DNA from: Dialister hominis
GTDB taxonomy: Bacteria > Bacillota > Negativicutes > Veillonellales > Dialisteraceae
Reading direction: 5' to 3'
Assembly: GCF_007164725.1 (NCBI RefSeq)
Contig: NZ_AP019697.1
Location: forward strand, 1,895,501 to 1,959,500
Length of the DNA stretch: 64,000 bases
Shown here: one piece after another, positions 34,457 to 42,792 of the stretch
Numbering within the stretch: the stretch's first letter is position 1
Layout: every line of letters begins with the position of its first letter
Translations under genes and position numbers: made by a program
The notes under the pieces: model-generated
What the model saw: only the letters and a program-made list of their open reading frames with translations
What the model was told of the DNA's origin: nothing
Database searches by the model: none

Positions 34457-34975
34457 ATGTCTCTCAAGAAGATTATATCCGCCCTCTTATTTGCTATTCT
34501 TGTTGTTTTTGCAGGCATGACGTGCCGTGCTGCGGAAGTTAATAGTAATTATTTAAACGGAAATAAGAATTTCCCTATGATTGATTGGAAACAGGGAGTA
34601 AGTTCCTTCTTAGATAAAAGCTCTCTTGTTTGTGAAAGATACGATCCTCCCTACTATATACTTGCAGTTAATGTACTTTATGTAGATCACGCTGACAAAG
34701 GTAATACAACTCCTAATGTTATTAGAACTTTCCGCATTTTTTATGACTATAATAAAACAGAAATGTATAACATAACTAAAGACAAGAGAGGTTTAACCAC
34801 TTCTTACTATATCGATCCCAATGGCTGCGAAGCTCAAAAGAGTGTTGTTATGCCGGCTGGTGAAGCCGCATTTTATTTATGCTATAATCTTAAATTTTAT
34901 GGAACTCTATATCAGAAATTTGGAAATGAATATTATCCAGTATTTTCTGATGAATTCTACGATCATCTGAAATAA
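34457..34975 (+). CDS. Secreted protein, distant member 4 of the paralog array
   Basis: 172 residues. Signal peptide KKIISALLFAILVVFAGMTCRA, no SLSEI box, but the shared core is visible: YDPPYYILAVNVLYVDH, FRIFYDYNKTEMYNI and EAAFYLCYNLKFYG match APPxYTI, NYDY and AxYMFYKCYNxYF. Comparable small exported proteins are common in Selenomonadales, with unknown function. It is followed by a terminator and then the IS element. Confidence 0.75.
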   Translation: MSLKKIISALLFAILVVFAGMTCRAAEVNSNYLNGNKNFPMIDWKQGVSSFLDKSSLVCERYDPPYYILAVNVLYVDHADKGNTTPNVIRTFRIFYDYNKTEMYNITKDKRGLTTSYYIDPNGCEAQKSVVMPAGEAAFYLCYNLKFYGTLYQKFGNEYYPVFSDEFYDHLK

Positions 34976-34986
34976 CCCATCAAAAC

Positions 34987-35020
34987 TCCCCACGCAGCTT
35001 TTGCTCATGGGGATTTTTCT
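34987..35020 (+). terminator. Terminator after the paralog array
   Basis: CTCCCCA...TGGGGA hairpin and T5. Confidence 0.7.
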
Positions 35021-35156
35021 TTACGCCGTTATCGTAGGCTCTCCTTATTCTATATTCAACTCACTTTAACTCCTGCTAACATCTTTCATTTTTCACCTGT
35101 TTCATGCTATACTATTAACAGATTCTAAAAAACGTACAGTAATCGTACAGCATAGT

Positions 35157-36937
35157 AACCTGCAGTCCCGTGATTTTATATCTAGGAAGTATTTGGGTTG
35201 CCGGCTAAGAATCCGATAAATACTGGTATTTTTATTATATTTTCACCAACAAACGGCTTGAAAATTCCTTCTGATAGGTACATAATTATATCTAGCGAGG
35301 AGGAGATTCTATGAATATACCAGCTAACGCCAAGACGCAGACTATCTCGGGGGAAAAGTATGTTTTTATAGATACCCCATATTGGAACGCAGAGAAGCAT
35401 CGCGGAGAGCATAAACGCCGCTATATTGGGAAAATAGTAGAGGGGCAGTTCGTCCCGAACGGAAGGTATCTGCTGTCACTGGAGAAGTCCGGGACAATAA
35501 AGCCTGGACCGGTTCCTGTCACAGAATGCAAGCGGCAGTTTTATGGGGCCACTTATCTTCTTGACCAAATCGGTGACAAACTGGGAATTGTGGATGATTT
35601 GAAGGCTTCCTTCCCCGATAGGTATAAGCAGCTCTTGTCTCTTGCCTATTTCTTTGTCCTGGAGGAAGGCATGTCTGCTTACCGTCTCCGTAAGTGGGCG
35701 TTGACTCATAAGCATCCCTATGGCCGGGATATCCCCTCCCAGCGTATCAGTGATCTGATGGGCTCTATTGATGAGGCTTCAAAGATGAATTTCTTCCGCA
35801 GGCAGGCCAAGCGCAGGGCGGAGAAGGAGTACCTTGCTTTTGACACCACATCAATTTCCTCCTATTCTGAGCTGATTAAATTAGCCAAGTATGGAAAGAA
35901 CAAGGAAGGAGACCACCTTCCGCAGGTTAATCTTGCTTTGTTGTATGGGGAAGTTTCACGGCTTCCGGTTTATTTCCGCAAGCTTACAGGAAATACGGCA
36001 GACGTCAGTTTGATACGGAATCTAATGCTGGACATCGATTTCCTGGATATGAAGAAGCTGAGCTTCGTTATGGGCAGAGGCTTCTACAGTGAGAAGAACA
36101 TTAATGACCTGATGAAGCGCCATTATAAGTTTCTCATAGGCATCCGCTGCGGGTTAAAAATTGCAAGAAAGCATCTGGACGAGATTCGTGGAGAGAAGAT
36201 GATCAGCTGGGAAAATTACCACGATGATGTGGGGCTGTATGCCATGAGCTTCACTGATGAATGGGACTATAGGGAAGAGCAGCCAAGGACGGGGAAATGT
36301 ATATGTGACAAGCGGAGAGTCTATGTCCATATATACTTCAACGACCAGCGCTGTACCGATGAGCGGCTGAGCTTTGCCAGGTATCTGACCTGTCTGCAGG
36401 ATGAACTTAAAAGCGGCAGGAAGACAGACGGGCACATGAAGGACTATGACAAATACTTCATAGTGACCGAAACGCCTAAGAGGGGACTGCACATTGTCCC
36501 CAAAGGTGATGCAATTCGTGAGCGCCAGCGCGATTTCGGCTATTTCGTCCTGCTGACCAATGGGATAAAGAATCCGGTGGAAGCCATAAGGCTCTACCGT
36601 GTGAGAGACCTGATTGAAGAAGCTTTTGCAAACCTGAAGGAACGGCTGGATATGAGGCGCATGTCCGTCTCCTCCTCCGAGAATTTCGAAGGAAAACTCT
36701 TTGTCCAGTTTCTGGCCCTAATCTGCCTTTCCTACATCAAAAAGCAGATGGATGAGAAGGGCCTGTACAAGAAGTACACGATGCAGACACTGCTGGATGA
36801 CTTGGATATAATTGAGCTTTACCAGCAGCCGGGGAGGGCCCATCACCTTTCAGAGATAACGAAGAAGCAGATAGCTCTATATGACGCAATGAGAGTCCCA
36901 TTTCCGAAATAGATATAATTTCACGGGACTTCAGGTT
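35157..36937 (+). mobile_element. Insertion sequence, IS4-superfamily (IS1634-like)
   Basis: About 1.78 kb. The left end AACCTGCAGTCCCGTG (35157-35172) and the reverse complement of the right end AACCTGAAGTCCCGTG (to 36937) match with one difference, and the similarity continues inwards (TTATATCTA in both). No clear target duplication is visible, suggesting an older insertion or rearranged flanks. Confidence 0.82.
35311..36912 (+). CDS. IS1634-like transposase with altered catalytic residue
   Basis: 533 residues, IS4-superfamily DDE transposase. The first Asp is D178 in YLAFDTTSIS. The last motif Y-(2)-R-(3)-E-(6)-K is Y429, R432, E436, K443 in YRVRDLIEEAFANLK. The second Asp is expected in VMDRGFYS, but residue 255 is Gly (VMGRGFYSEKN, codon GGC at 36073-36075). 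A single A-to-G change explains this and would be expected to abolish catalysis. The frame is full length. ATG follows GAGGAGGAG. Confidence 0.88.
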   Translation: MNIPANAKTQTISGEKYVFIDTPYWNAEKHRGEHKRRYIGKIVEGQFVPNGRYLLSLEKSGTIKPGPVPVTECKRQFYGATYLLDQIGDKLGIVDDLKASFPDRYKQLLSLAYFFVLEEGMSAYRLRKWALTHKHPYGRDIPSQRISDLMGSIDEASKMNFFRRQAKRRAEKEYLAFDTTSISSYSELIKLAKYGKNKEGDHLPQVNLALLYGEVSRLPVYFRKLTGNTADVSLIRNLMLDIDFLDMKKLSFVMGRGFYSEKNINDLMKRHYKFLIGIRCGLKIARKHLDEIRGEKMISWENYHDDVGLYAMSFTDEWDYREEQPRTGKCICDKRRVYVHIYFNDQRCTDERLSFARYLTCLQDELKSGRKTDGHMKDYDKYFIVTETPKRGLHIVPKGDAIRERQRDFGYFVLLTNGIKNPVEAIRLYRVRDLIEEAFANLKERLDMRRMSVSSSENFEGKLFVQFLALICLSYIKKQMDEKGLYKKYTMQTLLDDLDIIELYQQPGRAHHLSEITKKQIALYDAMRVPFPK

Positions 36938-37245
36938 TGTAATCAATGACAAGTCGTACGTGATCGAGTGGTTTCATAGGGAGCTCCTTTGTGGAAATGG
37001 GGCTTTGCCTCCAAGGGATGATGGGTTCGCGGTGAAAAGGGAAAAAGGTGCCTTGGGCAGTTAGTGCCTTCGCTGGATGAGGCAGCGTCCTGTCGATCGG
37101 ATTTCCCGGTATTTCATCTTCATAGCGCGCCTTCCCTTTATGAACAAACTGCGATACGAATGTGATTCTCCCGCCATTATATCCTATCCGATTTTATCGA
37201 GAAATACGGGCAGGCGTAAGATGCGGTCTTCCTTGATTCACATGC
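36938..37245. other. Gap without recognisable gene
   Basis: About 310 bp between the IS right end and the terminator of the next gene. No frame with start signal, no repeat of the palindromic family and no promoter pair was recognised. Confidence 0.5.
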
Positions 37246-37281
37246 AAAAAGCTCTGGCGGTTCCGTTCCGCCAGAGCTTTA
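37246..37281 (-). terminator. Terminator of the small gene at 37286-37546
   Basis: AAAGCTCTGGCGG/CCGCCAGAGCTTT, 13-bp perfect stem, T5 on the minus strand. Confidence 0.9.
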
Positions 37282-37285
37282 TTTA

Positions 37286-37546
37286 TTAGTATTCACCGTT
37301 ATCGCAGATGAGGCCTCTGCGCTTGAGTTCGCGGCCGTATCCCCAGATGCACCACTTATCTCTTTCCTTGCAGGTATTGTTGTACCTCCGGATGGCTGCC
37401 TGATAGACGACGAAAAGTTCTTCATTGCCATACCATTTCGCTTCTGCCTGACAGTCTTTGATGATATCTGCCTTTTCAGAGAAACCTTCTTCTACGCTTT
37501 TTACACAAAATCTTGCGATGCTGCCCACTGCATCCAAAACGCTCAT
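37286..37546 (-). CDS. Small hypothetical protein, 86 residues
   Basis: Cytosolic, helical (FCVKSVEEGFSEKADIIKDCQ, FVVYQAAIRRYNNTCKERDKW), three cysteines, no known motif. ATG at 37546 follows GAGGGTAGAGCAGG. It has its own terminator and is followed on the left by the IS remnant gap. Confidence 0.6.
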   Translation of the reverse strand: MSVLDAVGSIARFCVKSVEEGFSEKADIIKDCQAEAKWYGNEELFVVYQAAIRRYNNTCKERDKWCIWGYGRELKRRGLICDNGEY

Positions 37547-37864
37547 CCTGCTCTACCCTCCCATCCTTTTCCGCTCTGGCAGCCCTGCCTCCCATGCAAA
37601 ACTCCCAACATACGGTTTTAACGATTCGTTTATATATTCTCTATCATTGTAGCACAGTGGATTTTTATGTCAAATCGCGAAAAGTAATGCGAAATCTCTC
37701 GAAATAGTGCGGCAAAAGCGAAGATTTTCCATTTCCAGAGACATACGAATGTCCGAAGAGGTATCGCTAAACATGAAAATGTCATTGATTTAGGAACCTT
37801 TTGCATATGTAATAAACGAAATAAAATTTTAATAGTTCGATACTGTATTTTTTATAAGGCATGC
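37547..37864. other. AT-rich gap without recognisable gene
   Basis: About 320 bp, AT-rich, between the small gene and the terminator of the Fe-S operon. It probably contains the promoter of the small gene, but no box pair is convincing. Confidence 0.4.
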
Positions 37865-37910
37865 AAAAAGGACAGTAGAAATGTATAGTCATTTCGTTAC
37901 TGTCCTTTTT
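37865..37910 (-). terminator. Terminator of the Fe-S/glycine-rich operon
   Basis: AAAAAGGACAGTA...TACTGTCCTTTTT-type hairpin (TTACTGTCCTTTTT right arm). Confidence 0.88.
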
Positions 37911-37914
37911 CGGT

Positions 37915-38910
37915 CTATTTCTTTTCAAGTTCTTTTATCTTCTCGTCGATGGCGTGTTTCATGTCTCTTTCATAGGTATCGAAGACTTTCTTGAACATGT
38001 CGTCGAACTTGATGTCTTTGGAAATCCCTTCATTGATTCCCTGAATGAGGTCTTTGCCGTATTCATCGACGAGGGCTTTGTACTGGTCGATGACGTAGGC
38101 GCCGTTGGAGCGGAAGAATCCTGTATCCTCTTTCAGTTCCTTGATTTCATAGGCATGGGAGTACGGCTCATCGCTGCTGCTTCTTACACTGTCCTCAACG
38201 GTTTCTTCTAAATCATCCATGCCCCATGCGGAGGTCTCGAAATCGCTGAAGCAGGTCTCGTCCGCCGAGGGAGATACGAGGATTTCCTTCCATGATTCGG
38301 GCGGGTCGCTTTCATCGGGTGAGACGGCATCCCATCTGGCATAGACGGCGCCGAGGAGGTCCTGCGCTTCTTTGTTGTACTCGTAGAAATAGCTCCACGG
38401 GTTGTCTGCCGGAAGGTAGTAGGCGCTGAGGCGCTCTGCCTTGTAGCGGGCCAGGATCTGCCTGGTCATCATGCTGCGGATGTCTTCATCATAGACATGG
38501 TTCTTGAAGCATTTCCTGAGAGCCTCGTCTGCGTCGTCCCAGGAGGAAAATGTTTCTTCCGGATAGTCATAATCAAGCGGAAGGTCGGTGATGTCATACC
38601 CGGGATCGGGATGGAATTCCGGTCTTTTCAGCTTGAAATGATCTCTGAAATCTCTCATTTCTTCCAGAAGGCGTTCCTTTGATTCGGAAAGGACGCGCGA
38701 ATCGGCGGTTTCCTTTTTGAGTGGCGAGAGGTGCAGTTCATGGATCGGACAGATTCTCTCTATTTCTTCCAGGTCGGGAAGGTCTTTATCCGTGACCATC
38801 ATTCCCGGGATGGCCCGGGCGATGCCGTCTGTCGTTTCTTCTATGTATTTCTTATTGTGCAGGCAGATGCCGCAGCCGATGCACTTTTCTCCAATGATGA
38901 CTCGTTTCAT
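37915..38910 (-). CDS. Ferredoxin-domain protein with long uncharacterised C-terminus
   Basis: 331 residues. The first 60 form a single 4Fe-4S ferredoxin-like unit (CIGCGICLHNKKYIEE ... ERICPIHEL: C-x2-C-x2-C and a distant CP). The remaining 270 residues are acidic and helical with many aromatic residues and no known domain; the end is a charged coiled-coil (DTYERDMKHAIDEKIKELEKK). Third gene downstream of Sir2 on the minus strand, 12 bp after the preceding gene. ATG at 38910 follows GGGAGGGAATC. Confidence 0.75.
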   Translation of the reverse strand: MKRVIIGEKCIGCGICLHNKKYIEETTDGIARAIPGMMVTDKDLPDLEEIERICPIHELHLSPLKKETADSRVLSESKERLLEEMRDFRDHFKLKRPEFHPDPGYDITDLPLDYDYPEETFSSWDDADEALRKCFKNHVYDEDIRSMMTRQILARYKAERLSAYYLPADNPWSYFYEYNKEAQDLLGAVYARWDAVSPDESDPPESWKEILVSPSADETCFSDFETSAWGMDDLEETVEDSVRSSSDEPYSHAYEIKELKEDTGFFRSNGAYVIDQYKALVDEYGKDLIQGINEGISKDIKFDDMFKKVFDTYERDMKHAIDEKIKELEKK

Positions 38911-38922
38911 GATTCCCTCCCG

Positions 38923-39852
38923 TTAAATGCCCGCTTCGAGGCACATGGATTGGGCTTCGGTGAGGAGTTCCACCCCGCTGGCTATAAGTTCCTGTCCGTT
39001 TTCTGCAATCTTGCCCTGGCTGTCCATGATGGGAACGGTCAAAATGGTGCAGACGGCGCCGGCGAGATTGGCGCAGGTCATGAGGATATTGACGTCTTCG
39101 TCGGTGTAAGCGTATTTCTCCGTGCCTTTTTCCTGAATCAGCTGGTCGCAGGCAGCAATGGCTCTTGTGAAGAGAAGGTTCATGGCGGCGGTGATTTCTG
39201 CGATCCTGTCTGCGAACTGGCAGATGGCGCGGCAGATCTGCGCATGGCTTTCTGCCTGGGCATAGACGGCATTGGCCGCTCTCATCTGCCTGCCGGCTGC
39301 AATGAGGGCTCTTTCGGAATCCTTTTTCATGGACGCACCCACGCCAAGGGTCAGAAATGCGATGCCGCCGGAAGCAGCGATTGAGGCAAGCGTCACGCCG
39401 GCCGTTGCGCCAATTGCAGCGGCGCCGATTTCAAGTCCGCCGCCGGCCGCAAAGTTCACCGGGCCTTCGAGAAGCCATGTGGAAGCGAGTTCATTGCTGC
39501 TGAGACCCTCATACGACTCGATTGCCGAAACCGGCAGGTCCCCGATGCGCGCCAGATCCGTCGTATGGATGACGGCAGGCGGGAGGGATTCGTAGAGGAC
39601 GGTCTGGATTTTCCCGTAGACTTTGACGAACCGGGGAAGCGTGTACTCCATGATGGCCTGACGTTTCCGCACGATATTATTCGGCCGGCGCTGCATGCGG
39701 TCAGCTTCCTGTTTTTGGAGGAGCCAGCCTTCTGCTTCCCTGGCAATGGCCTCGAGCCGTTTTTCCTCGGCTTCCTCCTCCATGCTGTGGCTTTCGTTGA
39801 TATCGTAAAGAAATTTCCCGATAATTCCTGCACCTACGATTGATGGAATCAT
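38923..39852 (-). CDS. Hypothetical protein with glycine/alanine-rich hydrophobic core
   Basis: 309 residues. A short hydrophobic N-terminus (IPSIVGAGIIGKFLYDI), a charged helix (EEEAEEKRLEAIAREAEGW), then a central Gly/Ala-rich hydrophobic region (GGGLEIGAAAIGATAGVTLA, then SIAASGGIAFLTLGVGA) that could insert into a membrane as a glycine zipper, and helical tails. Pattern recalls phage-tail or toxin-like membrane-inserting segments, but no family is recognised. It shares an operon with the Fe-S protein and with the damaged gene at 39865-40644. Confidence 0.65.
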   Translation of the reverse strand: MIPSIVGAGIIGKFLYDINESHSMEEEAEEKRLEAIAREAEGWLLQKQEADRMQRRPNNIVRKRQAIMEYTLPRFVKVYGKIQTVLYESLPPAVIHTTDLARIGDLPVSAIESYEGLSSNELASTWLLEGPVNFAAGGGLEIGAAAIGATAGVTLASIAASGGIAFLTLGVGASMKKDSERALIAAGRQMRAANAVYAQAESHAQICRAICQFADRIAEITAAMNLLFTRAIAACDQLIQEKGTEKYAYTDEDVNILMTCANLAGAVCTILTVPIMDSQGKIAENGQELIASGVELLTEAQSMCLEAGI

Positions 39853-39864
39853 GATGCCGCCCCC

Positions 39865-40644
39865 TTAGAATTTCAGGATCAATGGCTGATCCCACTGCGC
39901 CTTGTATTCGTCCTTGGAATGGAAAAGGACGGTCTTTCCCCAGTAAGCAAGGACCTTGTCTATGCCCTTCGTGACAGCGTCATAGTCTGTATCTGAGGAA
40001 AGGGCGCCGGTGAAGACTTCATGAAGTCCATCCCCCATGACGGAATCGAAATGAGCAAGCTCTTCTTCGGTCATCTTCTGGTATTCATCCTGGCGTTTGC
40101 GGATGATTTCTTCGACCTTCTTATAGATTTCATTAATCGTCTCGGATTTTTCGTTATACACTTCGATGGATTCCTCGCCCGCCAGAAGCTGGTTCCCCGT
40201 AAGGCCCATGGCGATCGATGCGATCATGCCGCCAAGGAGCGCGCCTCCGGTCATGCCGAGCGGTCCCAGAATGGCGCCTGCAGCAGCGCCGCATTCAGCA
40301 CCTTACCATGATGCGGCAAGGGAAGTGACGCGGTAACCGGCATCCTGGGCAAATTTCTGCCCGGTGATTTCCCCGTTCACGTACTGCTTCAAAGGCTGGC
40401 TGAGCTCAATGCCCGCCTGAAGGACGAGGACGCCTACATTCGAGCGCAGGAGCGTATTGACCAGATGGCTCGTCGTCCCTCTTGTCATCGTCAGTGCTGC
40501 CTGATAAGCACCGCCGGCTGCCGTGATCGTCCCGACGGTCTTAGCCATATCCTTGGCCGCATCATCAGCATCCTTCTTCCCCATGATGACATCGGCCGCC
40601 TGCATGCAGCTTTTGATGATCAGGGCAGGAGCTGCGATGCGGAT
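39865..40644 (-). pseudogene. Glycine-zipper protein, 5'-truncated and interrupted by a stop
   Basis: One continuous frame encodes IRIAAPALIIKSCMQAADVIMG ... AKDMAKTVGTITAAGGAYQA ... DAGYRVTSLAASW, then TAA (about 40303-40305), then GAECGAAAGAILGPLGMTGG with GALLGGMIASIAMGL and a helical end to 39865. The 5' end is lost: it is fused out of frame to the first 17 codons of a Sir2-like gene at about 40650. Gly/Ala-rich segments resemble those of the neighbouring 38923-39852 protein. Two independent lesions imply a dead gene. Confidence 0.75.
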
Positions 40645-40646
40645 TG

Positions 40647-41678
40647 TCAGGGATCAGGACAGCGTCGGCCTGCTTGATTTTTTCTGCAATTGCCTGATAA
40701 TCCATTTCTTACTCCTCCCCCTTTCTTTTTGACAGCCGCGGTCAGGACTTCTGCAATATCTCCCAGGATGGTCATGCCCTTATCCTCGATCTGGCGCGGA
40801 AGGAAGTCGAACTGGTTGTTCACGCCGATGTACCTCGCATGCGGCAGGCCCATGGTGAGCTGCCAGAAGGGTTCCTGGATGAACATCGGTGTCATGCGGC
40901 CGACACCGAGCTCGATGAAGAGGATCTTTGCATCCTTGTGTGATGCAATGTAGCTGGATGCCTTTTCATACTGTTCTTTATACTTCTTTCCCTGCAGGAA
41001 ATTGCCGTATCCTCTGACCCAGGGGAAGGCTTCGCCGCCGCAGTGCGGACAGCGCGGAATCATGCCCTTTGGGATCTTGATGCCGTCTCCCATGGCACGG
41101 ATCATGTCTTCTACCGGCTGCACGGCATCCCACGTGTCATCCTGGCAGCAGGAGGCGCACTGGAAGAAACGGTGGTCGCCCTGCAGCTCTGCGACTTTAT
41201 TTTCCGGATAGAGTTTGATGAACTGCGTATCCTGGTTCGTCGTGATGACGAAGAAATCCTTACCCTTGAGCAGGGCGTCCAGATCATGGTACGGCGCGCG
41301 TATGGGCGCAGTGAGCGTCGTATGAAGGAATGTCGCAAGGAATGCCCAGAAAGCCGCACGGTCATTCCAGTGACGGAACATGCCGTCGAAGGCGCCGTTG
41401 AAGTGGTAGACTTCCTCGAACTTGCCGAAGTATTTCTTGAAGGAATCGTTGTTTTCATAGTAGAAATTGCCGCCGCCAGCCGCAGAAAGGCCGGAAGCGC
41501 CGCCCACGATGACGCAGTCCGCATCGCGGATTTCCTGAACGAGACGATCAATCTTCTCATCCATGGAAAGCTTGGAAGGGCCGGCCAGCTCGTAGGGCGT
41601 ACCGCCTCTTCTGTAAATACCGTAATATTTTTGGAAATTCATCTGTGTCTGCATGACAAGATCTTCATAAAAGCTCAT
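40647..41678 (-). CDS. Sir2 family NAD-dependent deacylase-like protein, altered C-terminus
   Basis: About 343 residues. The NAD-binding loop is VIVGGASGLSAAGGGNFYY, the ribose/nicotinamide motif VITTNQDTQF, the catalytic His is in QGDHRFFQC, and a zinc site is formed by CASC and CPHC. It would deacylate lysine or transfer ADP-ribose. Near 40714-40718 a run of five Gs replaces the four that would give KKKGEE-stop at 40709, so the frame runs on for about 20 extra residues over the next gene. Core intact. ATG at 41678 follows AAGGAGAACAACC. Confidence 0.85.
   Translation of the reverse strand: MSFYEDLVMQTQMNFQKYYGIYRRGGTPYELAGPSKLSMDEKIDRLVQEIRDADCVIVGGASGLSAAGGGNFYYENNDSFKKYFGKFEEVYHFNGAFDGMFRHWNDRAAFWAFLATFLHTTLTAPIRAPYHDLDALLKGKDFFVITTNQDTQFIKLYPENKVAELQGDHRFFQCASCCQDDTWDAVQPVEDMIRAMGDGIKIPKGMIPRCPHCGGEAFPWVRGYGNFLQGKKYKEQYEKASSYIASHKDAKILFIELGVGRMTPMFIQEPFWQLTMGLPHARYIGVNNQFDFLPRQIEDKGMTILGDIAEVLTAAVKKKGGGVRNGLSGNCRKNQAGRRCPDP
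40655..40705 (-). pseudogene. Start of a second Sir2-like gene, truncated after 17 codons
   Basis: ATG at 40705 with GGGGAGGAG upstream reads MDYQAIAEKIKQADAVL, the opening of a sirtuin-type Rossmann strand parallel to LVQEIRDADCVIVGGAS of the gene just upstream. The expected GASNG-type NAD loop is absent; sequence jumps to the glycine-zipper gene. This is a deletion scar. Confidence 0.65.
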
Positions 41679-41734
41679 GGTTGTTCTCCTTATTGCTGTA
41701 AATATTATTCTTACATCCATATACTACAGATTTC

Positions 41735-41763
41735 TTGCTATCGTGTCAATCTGTTGTTATAAT
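41735..41763 (+). promoter_or_regulatory. Promoter of the rrf2-type gene
   Basis: TTGCTA at 41735-41740, 17-bp spacer, TATAAT (with upstream TGT extension) at 41758-41763. Confidence 0.78.
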
Positions 41764-41790
41764 TTAATATACAGCAAAGGAGCGATTCCC

Positions 41791-42225
41791 ATGAAATACT
41801 CGACAAAAGTGAGCGATGCCGTCCACATTCTTTCCTTCATTGCGCTGAACGCGAAGGAAAGCCTGACGAGCCAGGCCATCGCAGAAAGCGTCAAAACGAA
41901 CCCTGCCTTCGTGAGGCAGCTGATGTCATCGCTTAGAAACGCAGGACTTTTGACCAGCGTCAAAGGCCACGCCAAGCCGGCTCTCTCCCGGGATGCGAAG
42001 GACATTTCCCTTCTGGACGTGTACCGCGCCGTCGAAGGCGACAAGCCCCTCCTGCATCAGGACACGCACACGAATCCGGAATGCGGCGTGGGTGTCAATA
42101 TCCAGCTCGTCATCCGCGACTGCTACGACCAGGTGCAGAAAAAGACCGAAGAGGAAATGGCCTCCATCAACATGCAGGATATCCTGGACCAGTACGAAAA
42201 ACGGCTGGAAAAGCAGGGACTCTGA
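41791..42225 (+). CDS. Rrf2 family transcriptional regulator
   Basis: 144 residues. Winged helix (STKVSDAVHILSFIALNA, SQAIAESVKTNPAFVRQLMSSLRNAGLL) and the SVKGHAKPALSRD wing, as in Rrf2/YwnA-type repressors. Only one Cys (PECGVG) is present, so it lacks the three-Cys Fe-S site of IscR. Divergent from Sir2 with 112 bp between the starts, so it may control that operon. ATG follows AAAGGAGCG. Confidence 0.9.
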   Translation: MKYSTKVSDAVHILSFIALNAKESLTSQAIAESVKTNPAFVRQLMSSLRNAGLLTSVKGHAKPALSRDAKDISLLDVYRAVEGDKPLLHQDTHTNPECGVGVNIQLVIRDCYDQVQKKTEEEMASINMQDILDQYEKRLEKQGL

Positions 42226-42348
42226 TCAGCGGCGCAAGATGCCGGGGCCTCCCCGCCTTTCCTTCCGTCTGGCAGAATCGTATAATGAAAGTAATAGTAA
42301 TTACAGGATCTTATGCATATCTGTTTGTTTCAAAGCGGGGTGTCTTAC

Positions 42349-42741
42349 ATGCGGAAATTAAAAGCGATTGTTTTGGCCGGCATTTTATCTGTCACGTGTG
42401 CCTTCAGTGTTTCGGCGGCAAGCGGTTACGTTCAGATCGTAGGCAATACAGCGTATGACAGCAATGGCAATTCTTATACCACCGTCGGAAATACGACGTA
42501 CTCTTCCGATGGTACTTCCTATACACAGGTCGGAAATTATGTCTATGGGAGCAATGGCGTTTCATACACGACCATCGGCAATACGACCTTCGACAGCAAT
42601 GGCGGATCCTATCAGGCGGTAGGCAATAACATCTTTGGCTCTGATGGCAGCCACGCACAGGTCGTTGGCAATCAGATCTACTATGATGAACCCGATGATC
42701 AGGATCAGGACCAGGATGACGTCTTCCCCTACCTTTATTAA
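42349..42741 (+). CDS. Secreted protein with five 15-residue tandem repeats
   Basis: 130 residues. Signal peptide (KLKAIVLAGILSVTCAFSVSA) then five repeats of VGNTxYxSNGxSYTT (for example VGNTAYDSNGNSYTT, VGNTTYSSDGTSYTQ, VGNYVYGSNGVSYTT), ending in an acidic tail DEPDDQDQDQDD. Similar GNT-Y-S-D/NG units occur in other exported bacterial proteins; a beta-solenoid or surface role is possible but unproven. ATG at 42349 is used because it starts the signal peptide. Confidence 0.8.
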   Translation: MRKLKAIVLAGILSVTCAFSVSAASGYVQIVGNTAYDSNGNSYTTVGNTTYSSDGTSYTQVGNYVYGSNGVSYTTIGNTTFDSNGGSYQAVGNNIFGSDGSHAQVVGNQIYYDEPDDQDQDQDDVFPYLY

Positions 42742-42743
42742 AC

Positions 42744-42792
42744 AAAAGAGCTGAGACGAAATGTGCGGGCATTTCATCTCAGCTCTTTTTTT
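42744..42792. terminator. Bidirectional terminator between repeat protein and arsC
   Basis: AAAGAGCTGAGA.GAAATG/CATTTC.TCTCAGCTCTTT long hairpin with T7. Confidence 0.9.

Noticed and set aside
37915-38910. Classical bacterial ferredoxin
   Set aside because: Only the first 60 residues fit a single cluster; most of the protein is a long unknown domain.
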